Shown here piece after piece: positions 1-14,601 of a stretch of DNA of 64,000 bases. The position numbers were made by a program, and so were the translations under genes. Position 1 is the stretch's first letter. Each line of letters opens with the position of its first letter. The notes below the pieces were generated by a model. That model made no database searches, was not told the origin of the DNA, and saw nothing but the letters and a program-made list of their open reading frames with translations. The stretch comes from Paraescarpia echinospica (taxonomy: Eukaryota > Annelida > Polychaeta > Sabellida > Siboglinidae), in assembly GCA_020002185.1 (NCBI GenBank), contig CM034534.1:63675239-63739238 (forward strand). Direction: 5' to 3'.

Positions 1-310
1 TCACTAAACACACCCAGACAAGATGGTGACAATTGTGTTTGTTTAATTCATTAAACATAACAAGACAAGATGATGACAACTATATTTGTCTACTTCACTA
101 AATACTACCAGACGAGATGATGACAACTGTGTTTATCTACTTCACTAAACACTACCAGACAAGATGATGACAACTGTGTTTATCTACTTCACTTGACACA
201 ACCAGACAAGATGATGAAAATCATATTTGTCTACTTCATTAAATATAACCAGACTATAAATATGACATCTACATCGGTCTACTTCATTAAACACTACCAG
301 ACAAAACAAG
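1..310. repeat. 47-bp minisatellite (about 6.5 copies)
   Basis: Repeated GACAAGATGATGACAACTGT blocks recur every 47 bp with CACTAAACACTACCA between them. It lies in the intron 3' of JAKMIP exon 13 and may extend beyond the left edge. Positions 311-445 are unique AT-rich intron. Confidence 0.85.
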
Positions 311-445
311 TGTGGCTATGTTTGTAATGTTTTAAAAGACAACCAAAGCTTTGGTGTCTGGCAGCATGTTATACATGGTTAAAATATATCTTTATATAGA
401 TACTTGCTTATAGTAACTGCACTACAATAAGACTCATATACCAAC

Positions 446-508
446 CTTCTCTTTTAATGATCGTAACTCTTTGTTCAGTTTTTCCTTCTCTTTAATCCAA
501 CCAGTGTC
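446..508 (-). CDS. JAKMIP: JAKMIP exon 13 (residues 582-602), last exon in window
   Basis: 63 nt, phase 0/0. Acceptor ACTTTCAG|GACACT, donor AAG|GTTGGT. Encodes DTGWIKEKEKLNKELRSLKE. There is no stop codon and a donor follows, so the remaining C-terminal coiled coil must lie beyond position 1. Confidence 0.82.
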
Positions 509-3500
509 CTGAAAGTATTAAATATTTGTGTTATGTAATGCCAGACAACTAAACACTAAATACCTACACCAAAGAGATATCTTACAAATGGTAGCACATA
601 AATGAGTATTCTAAGAAAGTTTATTTGATTGGCTAAAACTGCAAGTGCTAAAATTATCAAAGCAATCAGATCCGGTACAACTCAAAACAAAAAGGTAGTC
701 ATTTCTCGGCACTTCATCCCACTGGTTTGGGGTGGAAGAAGTGTGGTTCAGGACAGATGTGTTTGTTTCAGGCAGGAGAAATGTACGTTTCATGATAGAA
801 AAAAGAAGAAGTGTATGTTTCTGGGTAGAAGTAGTAGTTGTTTCAGGACAGATGTGTATGTTTCATGATAGAAGTGTATGTTTCATGATAGAAGTGTATG
901 TTTCAAGGTAGGAGAAGTATATGATTCAGTGTAAGTGTATAATTCAGGGTAGAAGTGTGTTTCAGGGTACAATACTTCACCAGAAGTGTATTTCATAGTA
1001 GGAAACGTGTATTTTTCAGGGTAGAAGTATATGCTTCAAGGCAGAAGAAGTGTATGTTTCAGGGTAGAAGTGTTTGCTTCAGGGTAGACGAAGTGTATGT
1101 TTCAGGGTAGAAGAACAGTATATTTCAGTTTGGAGAAGTGTAGAGGACAAATGTATTATTGGCTGTCTGAGAATCCATTTAGAAGCGTAAGCTTTAATCG
1201 GTTGGTAAATTATCACTAGATATCACAGCAAACAAATTATTTGCCCTTCACCCTTTAACATTTCACCTCCACCGACCTGTCCTTTGACCTGGACCAGTTT
1301 GTCCAGGTCCTCAATGCGTGACTGGGCGTCTAGCAGATCACACTCCAGCTGGGAGCGAAGCTACAACCAAACATGCAGCATGCAGCAACACTAGCAGACA
1401 ATGACAACATAGAGCAGGACCATAACATTCCACACAAACGACAGCAATGCCTTTTAATGCTTAGTTAACTCGAACATGCTGAGATGTAAACATAAGCCCT
1501 ACCAACTACCAAGCTATGTCTTCACTTTACTTCACCACTCTTTGTCCGTTCCATGTATCAATATATACCTGAGGAATTGCTAACACTCAACATGTTGTAT
1601 GCTTAGGTAACACTGTCATATTTCTTAGCAACATTATTTCAATAATACGGCAAACTGTTTACATGTTCTGTTAAAATGGACCACTTAAAAGTGGATAGTA
1701 ACACGACTAAATCAATAACTACCTGACAATCCTATCAAACCTTAAACATAATAAATGCCCAACACAACTCAATCTTACACTATTCACTTGCATGCTAAAA
1801 CTATACAAAACAATTCATTGCTATTCCCGCAAGAATTCTATAAAACCCTCCATTTATGACTTACGTAACACCTCTACCACACTTAGAATCTATCCAATCC
1901 TCCCATCTCACTACCTGACCCCAAAACACTCAGAATCTATCCAACCCTCTCTCCTCACTATCTGACCCCAAAACACTGTAAGGAAGCAGCACATGTTGGA
2001 AGCAAAATCAGGCTACAAGATCGCACAGGGAACTTGGACATATTGGAAATAAAGTTACACTACAAGGATACATTTGGAAACAGCACATATTAGAAACTCA
2101 TTCTACAAGCTCAGCACATATTGGAAACAAACTCACTCTACAAGCACACACATGGAAGCAGCACATATTGGAAACAACCTCATTCTACAAGCACACACAA
2201 GGAAGCAATACATATTGGAAACAAACTCACTCTACAAGCACACAAATGGAAGCTGCACATGTTGGAAACAAACTCACTCTACAAGCACACAAATGGAAGC
2301 AGCACACATTAATAAAAATGTCACTCTACAAGCACACACATGGAAGCAGCAAATACTGATAACAATCTCACTTTACAACTATACAAGCACAGCACATACT
2401 AAAAATTGACACACTCTGCCAGCAAACACAAGGAAGAAGCACATATTAATAACAAATTCATTCTACAAGCACACAAATGGAAGCAGCACATATTGGAACA
2501 AACTCACTCTACAACCTCACATTTGGGAACAGCATATATTGGAAACAAACACACTCTACAAACACACACAAGGAAACAACATATATTGGAAACAAACTCA
2601 CTCTACAACCTCACAGTTGGAAACAGCATATATTGGAAACGAACACACTTTACAAACACACACAAGGAAACAACACATTTTGGAAACAAACTCACTCTAC
2701 AACGTCAACTTGGGAACAGCATATATTGGAAACAAAAGCATTCTTACAAGCTCACACTTGGAAACAGTACATATTGGAAGCCATCTCCATGTCACAGTTA
2801 ACCCTTTTCGTACCTTAGCCTCCCTCTGTGGGTCGACGTGACTGTGGACTCCCTGGGACTGGAGCAGGGCGAAGGATCGTTCCAACTCCAGGTGTTCTGC
2901 AGCAAGACGCTGGTAGTTCTGCGCGTATTGCTCACGTGTAAACTGTCACATACAGTGGAAGATCATCACCAGAGCTCACAGGTTTATCACGTGAAACACA
3001 ATTGTGACACATTGCAAAGGTGCATTGGTTAAGGTACATTCTGGCACACAGAGTTACAAGCAAGCAATTCTAGTTTTGAGACAGATGACATGAAAGTATC
3101 AGTATCACATATTAAATCATATACCAGTCAATCCAAAACATGCATCAAAAACTTCTTTTCAAGAAAACAATTTTAAATTGCATGATTGAAACTCATGGTA
3201 AATTGTTTGTTTTGAAAAATGCAAAAAAAGAAAACTTCACCCCTGCAAGTATTTTGAGCTTTTCCTCAGTTCTGTTAAATGTACTTTATGGCTCAAACCG
3301 TTGCAGTCGGTTACAATTGCTAATGCTTTCTTACGACACTGTTTACAGAATAACTCAATATCTAATACATCCTACACCGTTGAATACGAAGTTTGTGAAT
3401 ACAGTGGTGCCACCTATCACACTGTTAATGAATCCAGCATACACTGTAAACTTTACAAGACGTTCTGGCATTCACTTATCTATTTTCTAGAAAAAGAAAA

Positions 3501-6500
3501 TGTAACTTCTTCTATAGCGCAACATCCAGTCCTGAGGCCTGCTCAATGCGCTTTACACTTTACTCCCTGACAGACCTGTTCAATCGAACACCATCTCAAC
3601 TTCTTGGGCAAGCTTTCAAACTTACTGATTCCCTTTCATTGTTAGTTATGTTTATGCGACCAACTTTCAAGTTGACACATAATAGACCTATTTAACTTGT
3701 GAAATATGAATGTTTCCATTGTGTCATTATATCACCTTCTCTTATAAAACATCCACCAAAACTCGAGTCATCGACAACGTACCTCCTCGAAAACATTGTC
3801 ATCGCCGTCGTCATCAATAGTCGTGTCGAGGGACTGTCGTGATGATGACAGTCGAGACGATGATGACAACTCAGAGTCAACTGATCGGCTATCGTCATCA
3901 TAGCCATAATATGTTTCCTTTATCCCAGCAGCCTGGCACGGAACAACAAAGTTTTACTCACAAAATTTATTAGACAGACAGACAGACAGACACAAAGACA
4001 AACAGACAGATGGTTTTAATGTAGTTATTAGTTCATATAATAATAATTGTATACTTCTATGGTGCCTATATTTTCCGAAAGCTGAGTTCAGAACCGCAAT
4101 AAACAAAAACCATTAGGCATAATGAACATGGCCACTCAAGAGCCATCACTAAGGCAAGGGACTGCCAAAGATTTAGGTTGGGAATGTAATTTCATGATGA
4201 TGATTAAACATAACTAATACTGCCTCACCCTAACTTACATTGCCTGTATTCCCACCAAGGCATGTATTCCCACCAAGACTTGTATTCCCACCAAGGCCTG
4301 CATTGGTATCAGTGTCACAGCAAATCAGTGGGTGTTTAAATACCACACATTTACTATTACTTAAAAATAAACTCCTATGGTATCTATACTCTCAGGGGCA
4401 AGGCTCATAGACACAGCAAATCAGAAACACAATGCACTGGCACACTGCATACAGTGTCCTCCTATGACAACCAACATGCAATGAGTGATCCCTCTGGTCA
4501 ATCAACAAGCAATTACTGATCCCTGTCAATCAACAAGCAATGACTGATCATCTGATCAACCGTCATGCAATGGCTGCTCCCTCTGGTCAATCAACATGCA
4601 ATGAATGATTCTTCTGGTCAATTAGCATGCAATGACTGCTCCCTTTCATCAATCAGTGTGTTTTATGCACACTCGATTCAATCAAATTGTTTAATTCAAA
4701 AACATCGCCCATGATATTCAAGTTTATTTCAGCCAAACCCAAAAACTTCCATCAGTCCAATCACAAAATAAAATCAGCAAAAAATCAACCATAGGCATGT
4801 TATCCAATCACGCACCGTATAAATGTCAGCCAATCACACATCGTGAAATATATCATCCAATCACACATAATGCAACAAGTCATCCAATCACAGATAATTT
4901 AACACGTCATCCAAATCACACTCCATGTAACATGTCATCCAATCACACATCAGATAACACCTTCAGCAAATTACATCTTGTTTAGTGAATCACATAAGAA
5001 TCTAGCATTCATGAGCTAGTGGCACAAGTGAAGAACACATATCAGCCAGGCTTGAGTGTTGCCATGCACAGAGATCTGCATTTGTCATGCGTGATGGTTG
5101 CTCTATTAATCCTTACATGTAGATTTAACATAGTTTAATATTTACCCTAATTACTTTTCAAATCGCCCTGCATACTAGGATTAACTACTGAGTTCTTGCT
5201 GGGAAACCCTACATATGTAAAAGTAAAGTAAAAAAGTAAAGGTAAGTTCTTATATAGCACAGTATCCAGTCCTCAGGATTGCTCAAAGCACTTAACACTT
5301 TACTCCCTGGCAGACCTGTTCAATCGATCACCATCTCGACTTCTCTGGGAAGCATCCATCTTACACAAATATCCACCACTGTCTATAGCCAGGTACTCAT
5401 TCATAGAGTCGAGTGAACTGGAGCAACGTAGAGTGAACGAACTTGCCGAAGGTTCGACACTGCAGCACAGGATTCAAACCCGGGTTCTCTCAGTTGAGAG
5501 TGCGAAGCTCTAGCCATTGCACCACTGCGCTACACCAAGTCATCCATTGTAAGCATGTATCTAACTTCTTGTTAGAGCCAAGTATGAAAAATATAATATA
5601 TCATTTTCAAGCAATGTACAGACAATTTATTTATATTTTTATTGATAACTAACCTACAAACCGAAACATGTTCCAATCAATATTAGAGGTCAAGCGACAG
5701 TTTCAGCCATAACTGGTTTGCTCTATATGTTGTTAGTTTGTAACTTGCATGTATTGACATCAGCCAAATTTGATGGTCACATATTTTATACACAAGATTT
5801 GCGTCAAGATACATAATGTATATACATATTAGTGCATGAATACTTCATCTGATTGTTGACTTAGTAGCTTAACAGGACAAGGAAAACACTAGTAATTTTA
5901 CTATTATTATGTTAATAAATGAGTCAACATACCTGCTGGTGGAAAATCACTTAGGCATAACATGGTTGAAGGCCAAGAAATGCATTGCGCTTAATGGACA
6001 CTTATAGTAGAAACCACATTATGGCTTTGTATGACATAAGTTAACGGCTACTTACGATAAATGTAGTAAAGATATGTGCGAACTATGGAATGTAGCATGG
6101 AAACTGCTCCTCTAATCCACTGGGGGATGGTGTTGCAAGCTTGCATGAACACACTTTTGTGTGCACATACACACTTGCTAGATAAGAAAGCACTAAGGTG
6201 GACATCTGAAGGTATAAGAAAAGATGGATGGTCCAAAAAGCCTGGAGAAAAACTGTGAGAGTGAACTCAAACAAGGGCACCTAATCTGTGGCCAGGCTGC
6301 AAAATACACTAAATATAAAAAGTGGTTTCTGCCTTAGGACTAAGCAAGTACAGACATTTGCATGCGCATGCGCTCACACATACATGCACACATACACATA
6401 TGCACACACATTCATGCACACACCCACACACACAACCATAAACACACATGCACACACACACACACACATGCACACACACTCACGTACACACACACACCCA

Positions 6501-9500
6501 CATGCACACACACGACCATACACACACACATACACACACATACACACACATGCACGCACATACACAATCTGAAACAATGAATAACGATACATTGTGAACA
6601 GCAACCAATACAGCACCAAGAACTTAAGTGACAAACTGCAAGCAGCAGCTAATGCATTATGGGAAGTGAGATGAGGCAAACATCCACATGCCAAGGGTGA
6701 TACCCCTCAGGTCCTTACCCCTGGTCGAGGTCTTGCTGGTAAAAGAAACCTAACAACCTGAAAGAAATGCACCAATCACCATCAGCCCTGTGATCGTGAA
6801 ATGACAAGTGCACCACAAGTGCCACCTAATGGCAGAATCCTGCAGATGGCGCCCTCTGAAGTTTTACGGTTTACACATGTCATGTGATCTTGTTCAAATA
6901 CGCCCACAGTTATGCTGTTTTCTAAAAGTCAACATATGTTATAATGTAATCATCCCATGAGGAAAGTTCACAAAATAATGTCTACAACTAGACATTATGC
7001 CACTTTGCATTAAAGATGAATGGAACCAGTACATTTTAAAACAATTGATCATACTAATGATAGTGAAACTAACTTTAATAATAACTCTTTTAAAATGTAA
7101 CTATTTTATGTAAGCTGTAAGTTATTGCCAATGAATAGACAATGAAGGAACCACTAAACATACATCTCATCGACTAATTATGCAAAAAAGAATGCTAAGA
7201 CAGAATGTCATGCTGGATACGTAACAAAATGCACCCATGAATTGAATATACATGTACTATTATTTTCTACTCCAAATCAAGAAACTTAACTTAATTTTAC
7301 ATTTTGACAGCTGCATCCATCAATCAAAAAAGGTTTTTACACATGTATGAACAAGATATGGCAAAAGTATGATCTACAAGACCACATTGCCATCTAGTGG
7401 TCAGACAAGCAACAGTGACCTCACTCTTGAAAGTTGCATACTCCAGCATTCAAAAAGTAAAAATAGGTCAATTTCTTACTGGCAATATTTCAGACAAGTG
7501 AATGTCACTCATTATCATTTGCCATAAGTTTCAAAACGTGTGTCTGTGCTCCCACACATATGCATAAAGTCACTCAGCACACATAAATCACACACCAGAA
7601 AATCAGGCAGAATCGATAAAAATAAGTTTGATCATAGCCAAGTAAAACAAGAATGGATGATCAAAATGGAAGAGACAAACTGAAATGAGAAAGTTTCACT
7701 CCTCTAAAGGAATCTACCTCATCCGTGTGGTCAGAACTCACTAACAGAAGTTGACAATCTTGTGTTTCCAACTGAGCAACAAGGAAGAAACAACAGTCAC
7801 ATTTTACATTGTTATCTTCAGTAGTGAAACTAGATACTACTATGGTGTTGATATTTTACATTGTTATCTTCAGTAGTGAAATTAGATACTTCTCTGGTGC
7901 TGATATTTTACATTGTTATCTTCAGTAGTGAAACTAGATACTACTATGGTGTTGATATTTTACATTGTTATCTTCAGTAGTGAAATTAGATACTTCTCTG
8001 GTGCTGATATTTTACATTGTTATCTTCAGTAGTGAAACTAGATACTACTATGGTGTTGATATTTTACATTGTTATCTTCAGTAGTGAAATTAGATACTTC
8101 TCTGGTGTTGATATTTTACATTGTTATCTTCAGTAGTGAAATTATATATTTCTGTGGTGTTGTTATTTTACACTGTTATCTTCTGCGGTGAAGTTAAGAC
8201 ACCTCCATGGTCATATTTTACACATAATTATCTTGGACAGGGAAGTTAACCTTGTGAACTATAACCTGCCAAATGTATTGATAATCTATTGTATATCTAC
8301 AAATTACATTTTTGTTATAGGGATATGGTTTTCGTCTGGGAGTACTAACAATTCTTAAACATAACACACAACCGTACAAATGTGACAAGATGCTCAAACT
8401 AATCAGACTCGACAATGACAGCTTTATATTCGTGAAGACACACTTCTTACTGGCTAATAATAAACAGAGTTGTGAGTTTCAAACATAGATATACTCGTGT
8501 AATGATATACTACTGTTAAAAAAATAAATAATTACATGTAAGAGTACATTTTATTGTATGAAATTCAGTGGATCTGCCAAAGATCTGCACAAAATACATG
8601 ACAAGTCTTCCTCAGTGGTAGAGAAGGAATAACAAATCACAAATAACCTGTCAAATATGAAATTGAATAGAACACACGTACTACACCGGTAGTTGAGGGG
8701 ACACCTACTTTTTGCTGAGCTTTGTTATTTCGCTGTTTCCTTCGACGCTGCACAATCAATTCAATCCGCCGATCTTTTTCCTGGAACACATACACCAAAA
8801 TAACACGTCATGACACCATGACAGCACCGATGAATAATTGTACAGCTGCATTAATTAATTAAACTGAGTCCACAAAGACACGATTACTGGAGACAAGACA
8901 CTCTGAATGACAGAAGGTTACTGGTGACAAGATACCCTGAATGCCAGGACAAGATTACTGGTGACAAGACACCCTGAATGACAGGACAAGATTACTGGTG
9001 ACAAGACACCCTGAATGACAGGCCAATATTACTGGTTTCAACACCCAACAAGACAGGAGAAGAATACTGGTGACAATATAAATATGCTATTTTGTGCTTA
9101 GAAAGAACTAAACTATAACAACATGTTTGTCCTGCCTTTGTTTTGCCTTAGAACAAAGGCAGGACAAATAACTTTAATGGTATCTCTTCCTAAGCACCAT
9201 ATTTGCATTGCGTACTTACCGTGCAGGCCAACTGAAGGGCCTCTATTGTCTTCTCATGTTCCTCTGTCTGTCTCTGCAGACTGTCCATGTCTTGCACCAT
9301 CTTCTCGTATGAACTGCGCTCCAGCTTCTCAAAGCTGAGTTGTTCACTCAGCTTCTGGTTCTCATTCTTGTTGTGGTCTGCCTGAGACCTCTGACACACA
9401 CAGACAGACTGATGACATTATCTGGCATAGACTGTTGACATTATCTGACACATAGACAGTTGACATACAGCTGAAATATCTGGCACAAACAGTTGACATT

Positions 9501-12500
9501 ATCTGTCACTGACACAGATTATTGACCTTATTTGACACACATAAACAGTTGAGATTAACTGATACAGACACATACAGGTGACATTATCAGACAATGACAG
9601 TTGACATTATCTGACACAAACTGTTGACATTATTTGACAAAGACAGACAGTTGACATTATTTAACACAGACATATTTAAAACAGATACAGACAGTTTATA
9701 ATATCTGACACACACATACATCTGACATAATCTGACACATACAGAAACAGCTGACATTATCTGATTATTATTCTGGCTCTAAGGCAATTAACGCAAAGTT
9801 GTTCTAGTGAAAACTACACTAGCTGCACTCCCTCTTTGATGTAATATATATCATGCTGCACTAGTAATGTAGTAATAAAAGAGAGTTTGTCAGTTCAAAG
9901 TTTCGATGAGCATTTTTAAGTGAATAAATACTCTGCTAATTTTCATTTTTGCAATACCATTGATGCCGTGCGTGGTAGCAATGTTCATGCATTTTCTGAT
10001 GATTCTGACCATGTTTTGGACAGTAATTCAATGGTTGTTTTCACTCAGACAAGTACAAGTTGGTAACAAAGTTTTATGACAGTTGGATGTGACTTGTACT
10101 TGAACTTGAATACTCAGAGTCCGATGGTGGCGGTTATTTTGGTTGTTTTCATGGACGCAGAGGACGAATGGTCAACATTTTCACGGTTAGAAACGTTTAC
10201 GATTATGGTTTTCAATGGCAGTCAAAAGCTTATACATACACGTGCAGGGGACTGACACAATTACATTTGGCACAGCGGAATCAGGACTAAATTCCGAAGA
10301 TTTCAATAACTGATATCAGCAGTCAAAAATGTATTCATAATTGTCATAAAGATATGTGAAGTTGACTGTGTCTGTAATTCTTTTATGAAATTTGTATGAA
10401 CTCAAACATTAAAAAAAAAAAACAATTGTATTTTAAAGTTAAGATATACCTACACTTATAAGTCACACCATTACAAAGATAATTTTATTAGCTTTCACTT
10501 GTTATATAGTTTTTGCACTTGCTGATCAATAAAGTATAATTAATACACAATGAACATAGACCGTGCAGACAAAAAACATGAAATCAGTATGAAAGCAAAT
10601 TTGCTTGGGAACCAGGAGGTTTGTTTGGGACAGGCCTCTGAGATAGAGTTAATTTTGATTATGATGTAGGCAAACTGCGATGTGCTGAATCCATCAACTA
10701 ATACTTCAGAAATAGCTCAAGTCTTGTGATAAATTGATAAATATTTTAAAACAAAAAGTAGCAATCCCATACTGTGAAATAAAGGGAACCGTTCTGACAT
10801 TCCGACATAATAAATGAAAAAAAAAATTAGCCAATCACTGACCAGCTTAGCAGTTTCCTCAGAGAGCTTCTCCAGTTTCTCCTCGAGGTTGCGCTTGATG
10901 ACGGTGAGAGACATGTTCTTCTCCAGGAACTTGCGATTCTTCTCCTGCAGGGGTTTACGCCCCTTCTCCAGCTCCTTGATCCGCTTCACCTGGGATGGCA
11001 CAAAAGAAGGATCGGCATAAGGTAATTGGAAAATATATTGGGAGAAAGTAACTGGATAAATTCCAGTAGTTGATGCTGGACTAAGGCTATGTGACTATTG
11101 TGGATAGTTTTAATACTGCGATTGTGTCATAATTACATATTACAATCAAACCAATTTAGTTTGCAACAACAACATAACAGTATACATACATAAATCAACC
11201 GTTTAAAAAAGTAATGTTGTGTCGCATGGTGGTCACATGGCATCAATTTTGAAATATATACATATACAATAATTATCACGAGTGTATACCTTCTGTATGA
11301 CAACAGACTGAGGATGTGATGGAGAGAAAAACAAACTATTGTAGGAAATTACTGTTAGAAAACAATTATAAGAAATTTGTGTGGATCCAAACATAGATAT
11401 AAAAAGTAAAGAAATATTTAATTGCACTCCACACATCTGGGATTTGGCAATGCACGTGGCTAAGATAGTTGTCTAGATATTGATTGGATAATAACAATTC
11501 AAATTTTGGTCTGGATTTTATGTTTTGTATTCTATAATCGAGATTATTCCATAGTTTTATAAAAATTATGTTTAGGTAACTTAGATGAAAATGTGTTCTG
11601 GGCTTCTCTGTACACAATAGCATCATGGAATAATGAACACCCAGGAAAACAGTCCAAAACTTTCTCCAGCTCCTGGATCTGCTTCACCCAAGGTTGGTAC
11701 AAACAAAGGATCAGCATAAGGTAATTGGAAAATAAATTTTGAGAAAAAACTGGATAAACCCAGGTAGTCAATGCTGGACTCAGGCTAGTAGGGGTGACTG
11801 TAGTGGATATGTTTACTACTGCAGTTGTACTGTGATAACTGTACTACTATTGCACTACTATTGTGGTATTGTCATAACTACTGTGATAGTAATGCAATAG
11901 CATGATGGAGTAACGGATACCATCCCCCTAACGTGACACTCATCCTACAGCGATACTTCCCCCTTACAATGACACTAGCACCTACATTGACACTAGCCCC
12001 CTAAAATAACACCTTCCCATAAAGTGACAGTCACCACAACAATGACACTTGCGCCTTTACATTGACACTACAGTTACAACCCAATAGTGACAAATGCCCC
12101 CTTACTGTGACACTAACCCTAGTGAAATTAGCCTCCTAAACTAAAACTCTCCCTCTACAATGACACACCCCTACAATGACACACCCCTACAATAACACAC
12201 CCCTACAATAACACACCCCTTACAATGACACTTGACAATATACCCCCTACAGTGACACCAAACCATTACAGTGACACACATACCCTACAGTGACAGCCAC
12301 CCCCACAATGACACCCACCCCCTAGTGACACACACACCCTACTGACACACATCCCCTACATTGACACCTACCCGTCTACAGTGACACCCACCCTATACAG
12401 TGATACACACACCTACAGTGACACCCACCCCCAACAGTGACACACACTCCATACCGTGACACACACCCCCTATTGACACCCCCTACTGACACACACACAC

Positions 12501-14564
12501 ACACACACCCTACAGTGACACCTACCCCCTACAGTTACAACAGTTGACTACAGTGACACCTGACCCCTACAGCGACACACACACCCTACTGTGGCACCCA
12601 CACCTACAGTGATACACACACCATACAGTGACAACCCCCCTACAATGACAACCACACCCTAGTGACACCCCCTACAGTGACACCCGTCCCTATGATAACA
12701 CCCCCCTAAAGTGACAAACACCCTCAAACACCTACATTGACACTAGCCCCCTAAAATAACACCTTCCCATAAAGTGACAGTCACCACAACAATGACACTT
12801 GCGCCTTTACATTGACACTACAGTTACAACCCAATAGTGACAAATGCCCCCTTACTGTGACACTAACCCTAGTGAAATTAGCCTCCTAAACTAAAACTCT
12901 CCCTCTACAATGACACACCCCTACAATGACACACCCCTACAATAACACACCCCTACAATAACACACCCCTTACAATGACACTTGACAATATACCCCCTAC
13001 AGTGACACCAAACCATTACAGTGACACACATACCCTACAGTGACACCCACCCCCACAATGACACCCACCCCCTAGTGACACACACACCCTACTGACACAC
13101 ATCCCCTACATTGACACCTACCCGTCTACAGTGACACCCACCCTATACAGTGATACACACACCTACAGTGACACCCACCCCCAACAGTGACACACACTCC
13201 ATACCGTGACACACACCCCCTATTGACACCCCCTACTGACACACACACACACACACACCCTACAGTGACACCTACCCCCTACAGTTACAACAGTTGACTA
13301 CAGTGACACCTGACCCCTACAGCGACACACACCCCCTACTGTGGCACCCACACCTACAGTGATACACACACCATACAGTGACAACCCCCCTACAATGACA
13401 ACCACACCCTAGTGACACCCCCTACAGTGACACCCGTCCCTATGATAACACCCCCCTAAAGTGACAAACACCCTCTAGTGACAACCCCACAGTGACACAC
13501 ACACCCTATATTGACACACACCCTAGAGTGACACCCACCCCCTACAGAGACACACACACACCCTACAGTGACACCCACCCCTTACAGAGACACACACACA
13601 CCCTACAGTGACACCAACCCTCTACAGTGACACCCACCCCTACTATGACACCCACCCCTTAGTGACACCCACCCCTAAAGTGACACACACACCCTACAGT
13701 GACACCCCCTATAGTGACACATTGTAGTGACACCCTCCCTACAGTGACATCCACCCCTAGTGACAAACCCCCTACAGTGACAAACCCCCTTACAGAGTCA
13801 CCCCCTACAGTGACACACACCCCTTATAGTGACAATTACTACAGTGACACACACCCCCTACAGTAACACCAACCCCCTACAATGACACACCCCCTACAGT
13901 GAGACATACCCCTACAGTGAGACATACACCTCCTAGTGATACACACCCCCCTACAGTGACACATACCCACTAATGTGACACACCCCCTAGTGACACACAC
14001 GCCCCCTAAAGTGACCCACACCCTACAGTGACACCCACTCCTCTGTGAGTGGACATACTGACCAGGTCAGCCTTGTCCTGAGCCAGTGCTGTGGACTGGT
14101 CGTCAAGACGGCGCACTTTGGCGTTGAGCTCCGAGATCTTATGTTGCAGCTTCCTCTCCTTCTCCATGTTGCCTGAGCTCACAGCGTCCTCCTTGGCCGG
14201 CTGAGGCACAGGGGGAAACATTGTACATACCGGTACATGGGCATGGACACATGCATGCATGCATGCATGCATGAGAGCGCACATACATGCACACGTGAGA
14301 GCACAGTCATGCATGCACGCACACACAACACAGGCACAACTACATGGACACAGGTACACACGCATGACCGCATGCACACACGTACATAACACACAGGCAC
14401 AGCTATATCGACACAGGTTCACATGCACCCGCACACATGCATGAACACGCATGCACACACACACACACACACGTACACACACACATGCATACACACACAG
14501 ACACACACACATATACACACAAATCAATTGTTCATAACATTACGTGAATATCTTGCAATTGCAT

Positions 14565-14601
<37 letters not shown>

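Noticed and set aside
6288..6694. His/Thr-rich and Cys/Val-rich frames
   Set aside because: Both strands of a CA microsatellite.
13839..14527. 173-codon minus-strand frame with Cys/Val/His repeats
   Set aside because: Only its central part (14063-14200) is real, as JAKMIP exon 6; the remainder is (CA)n and minisatellite read in frame.
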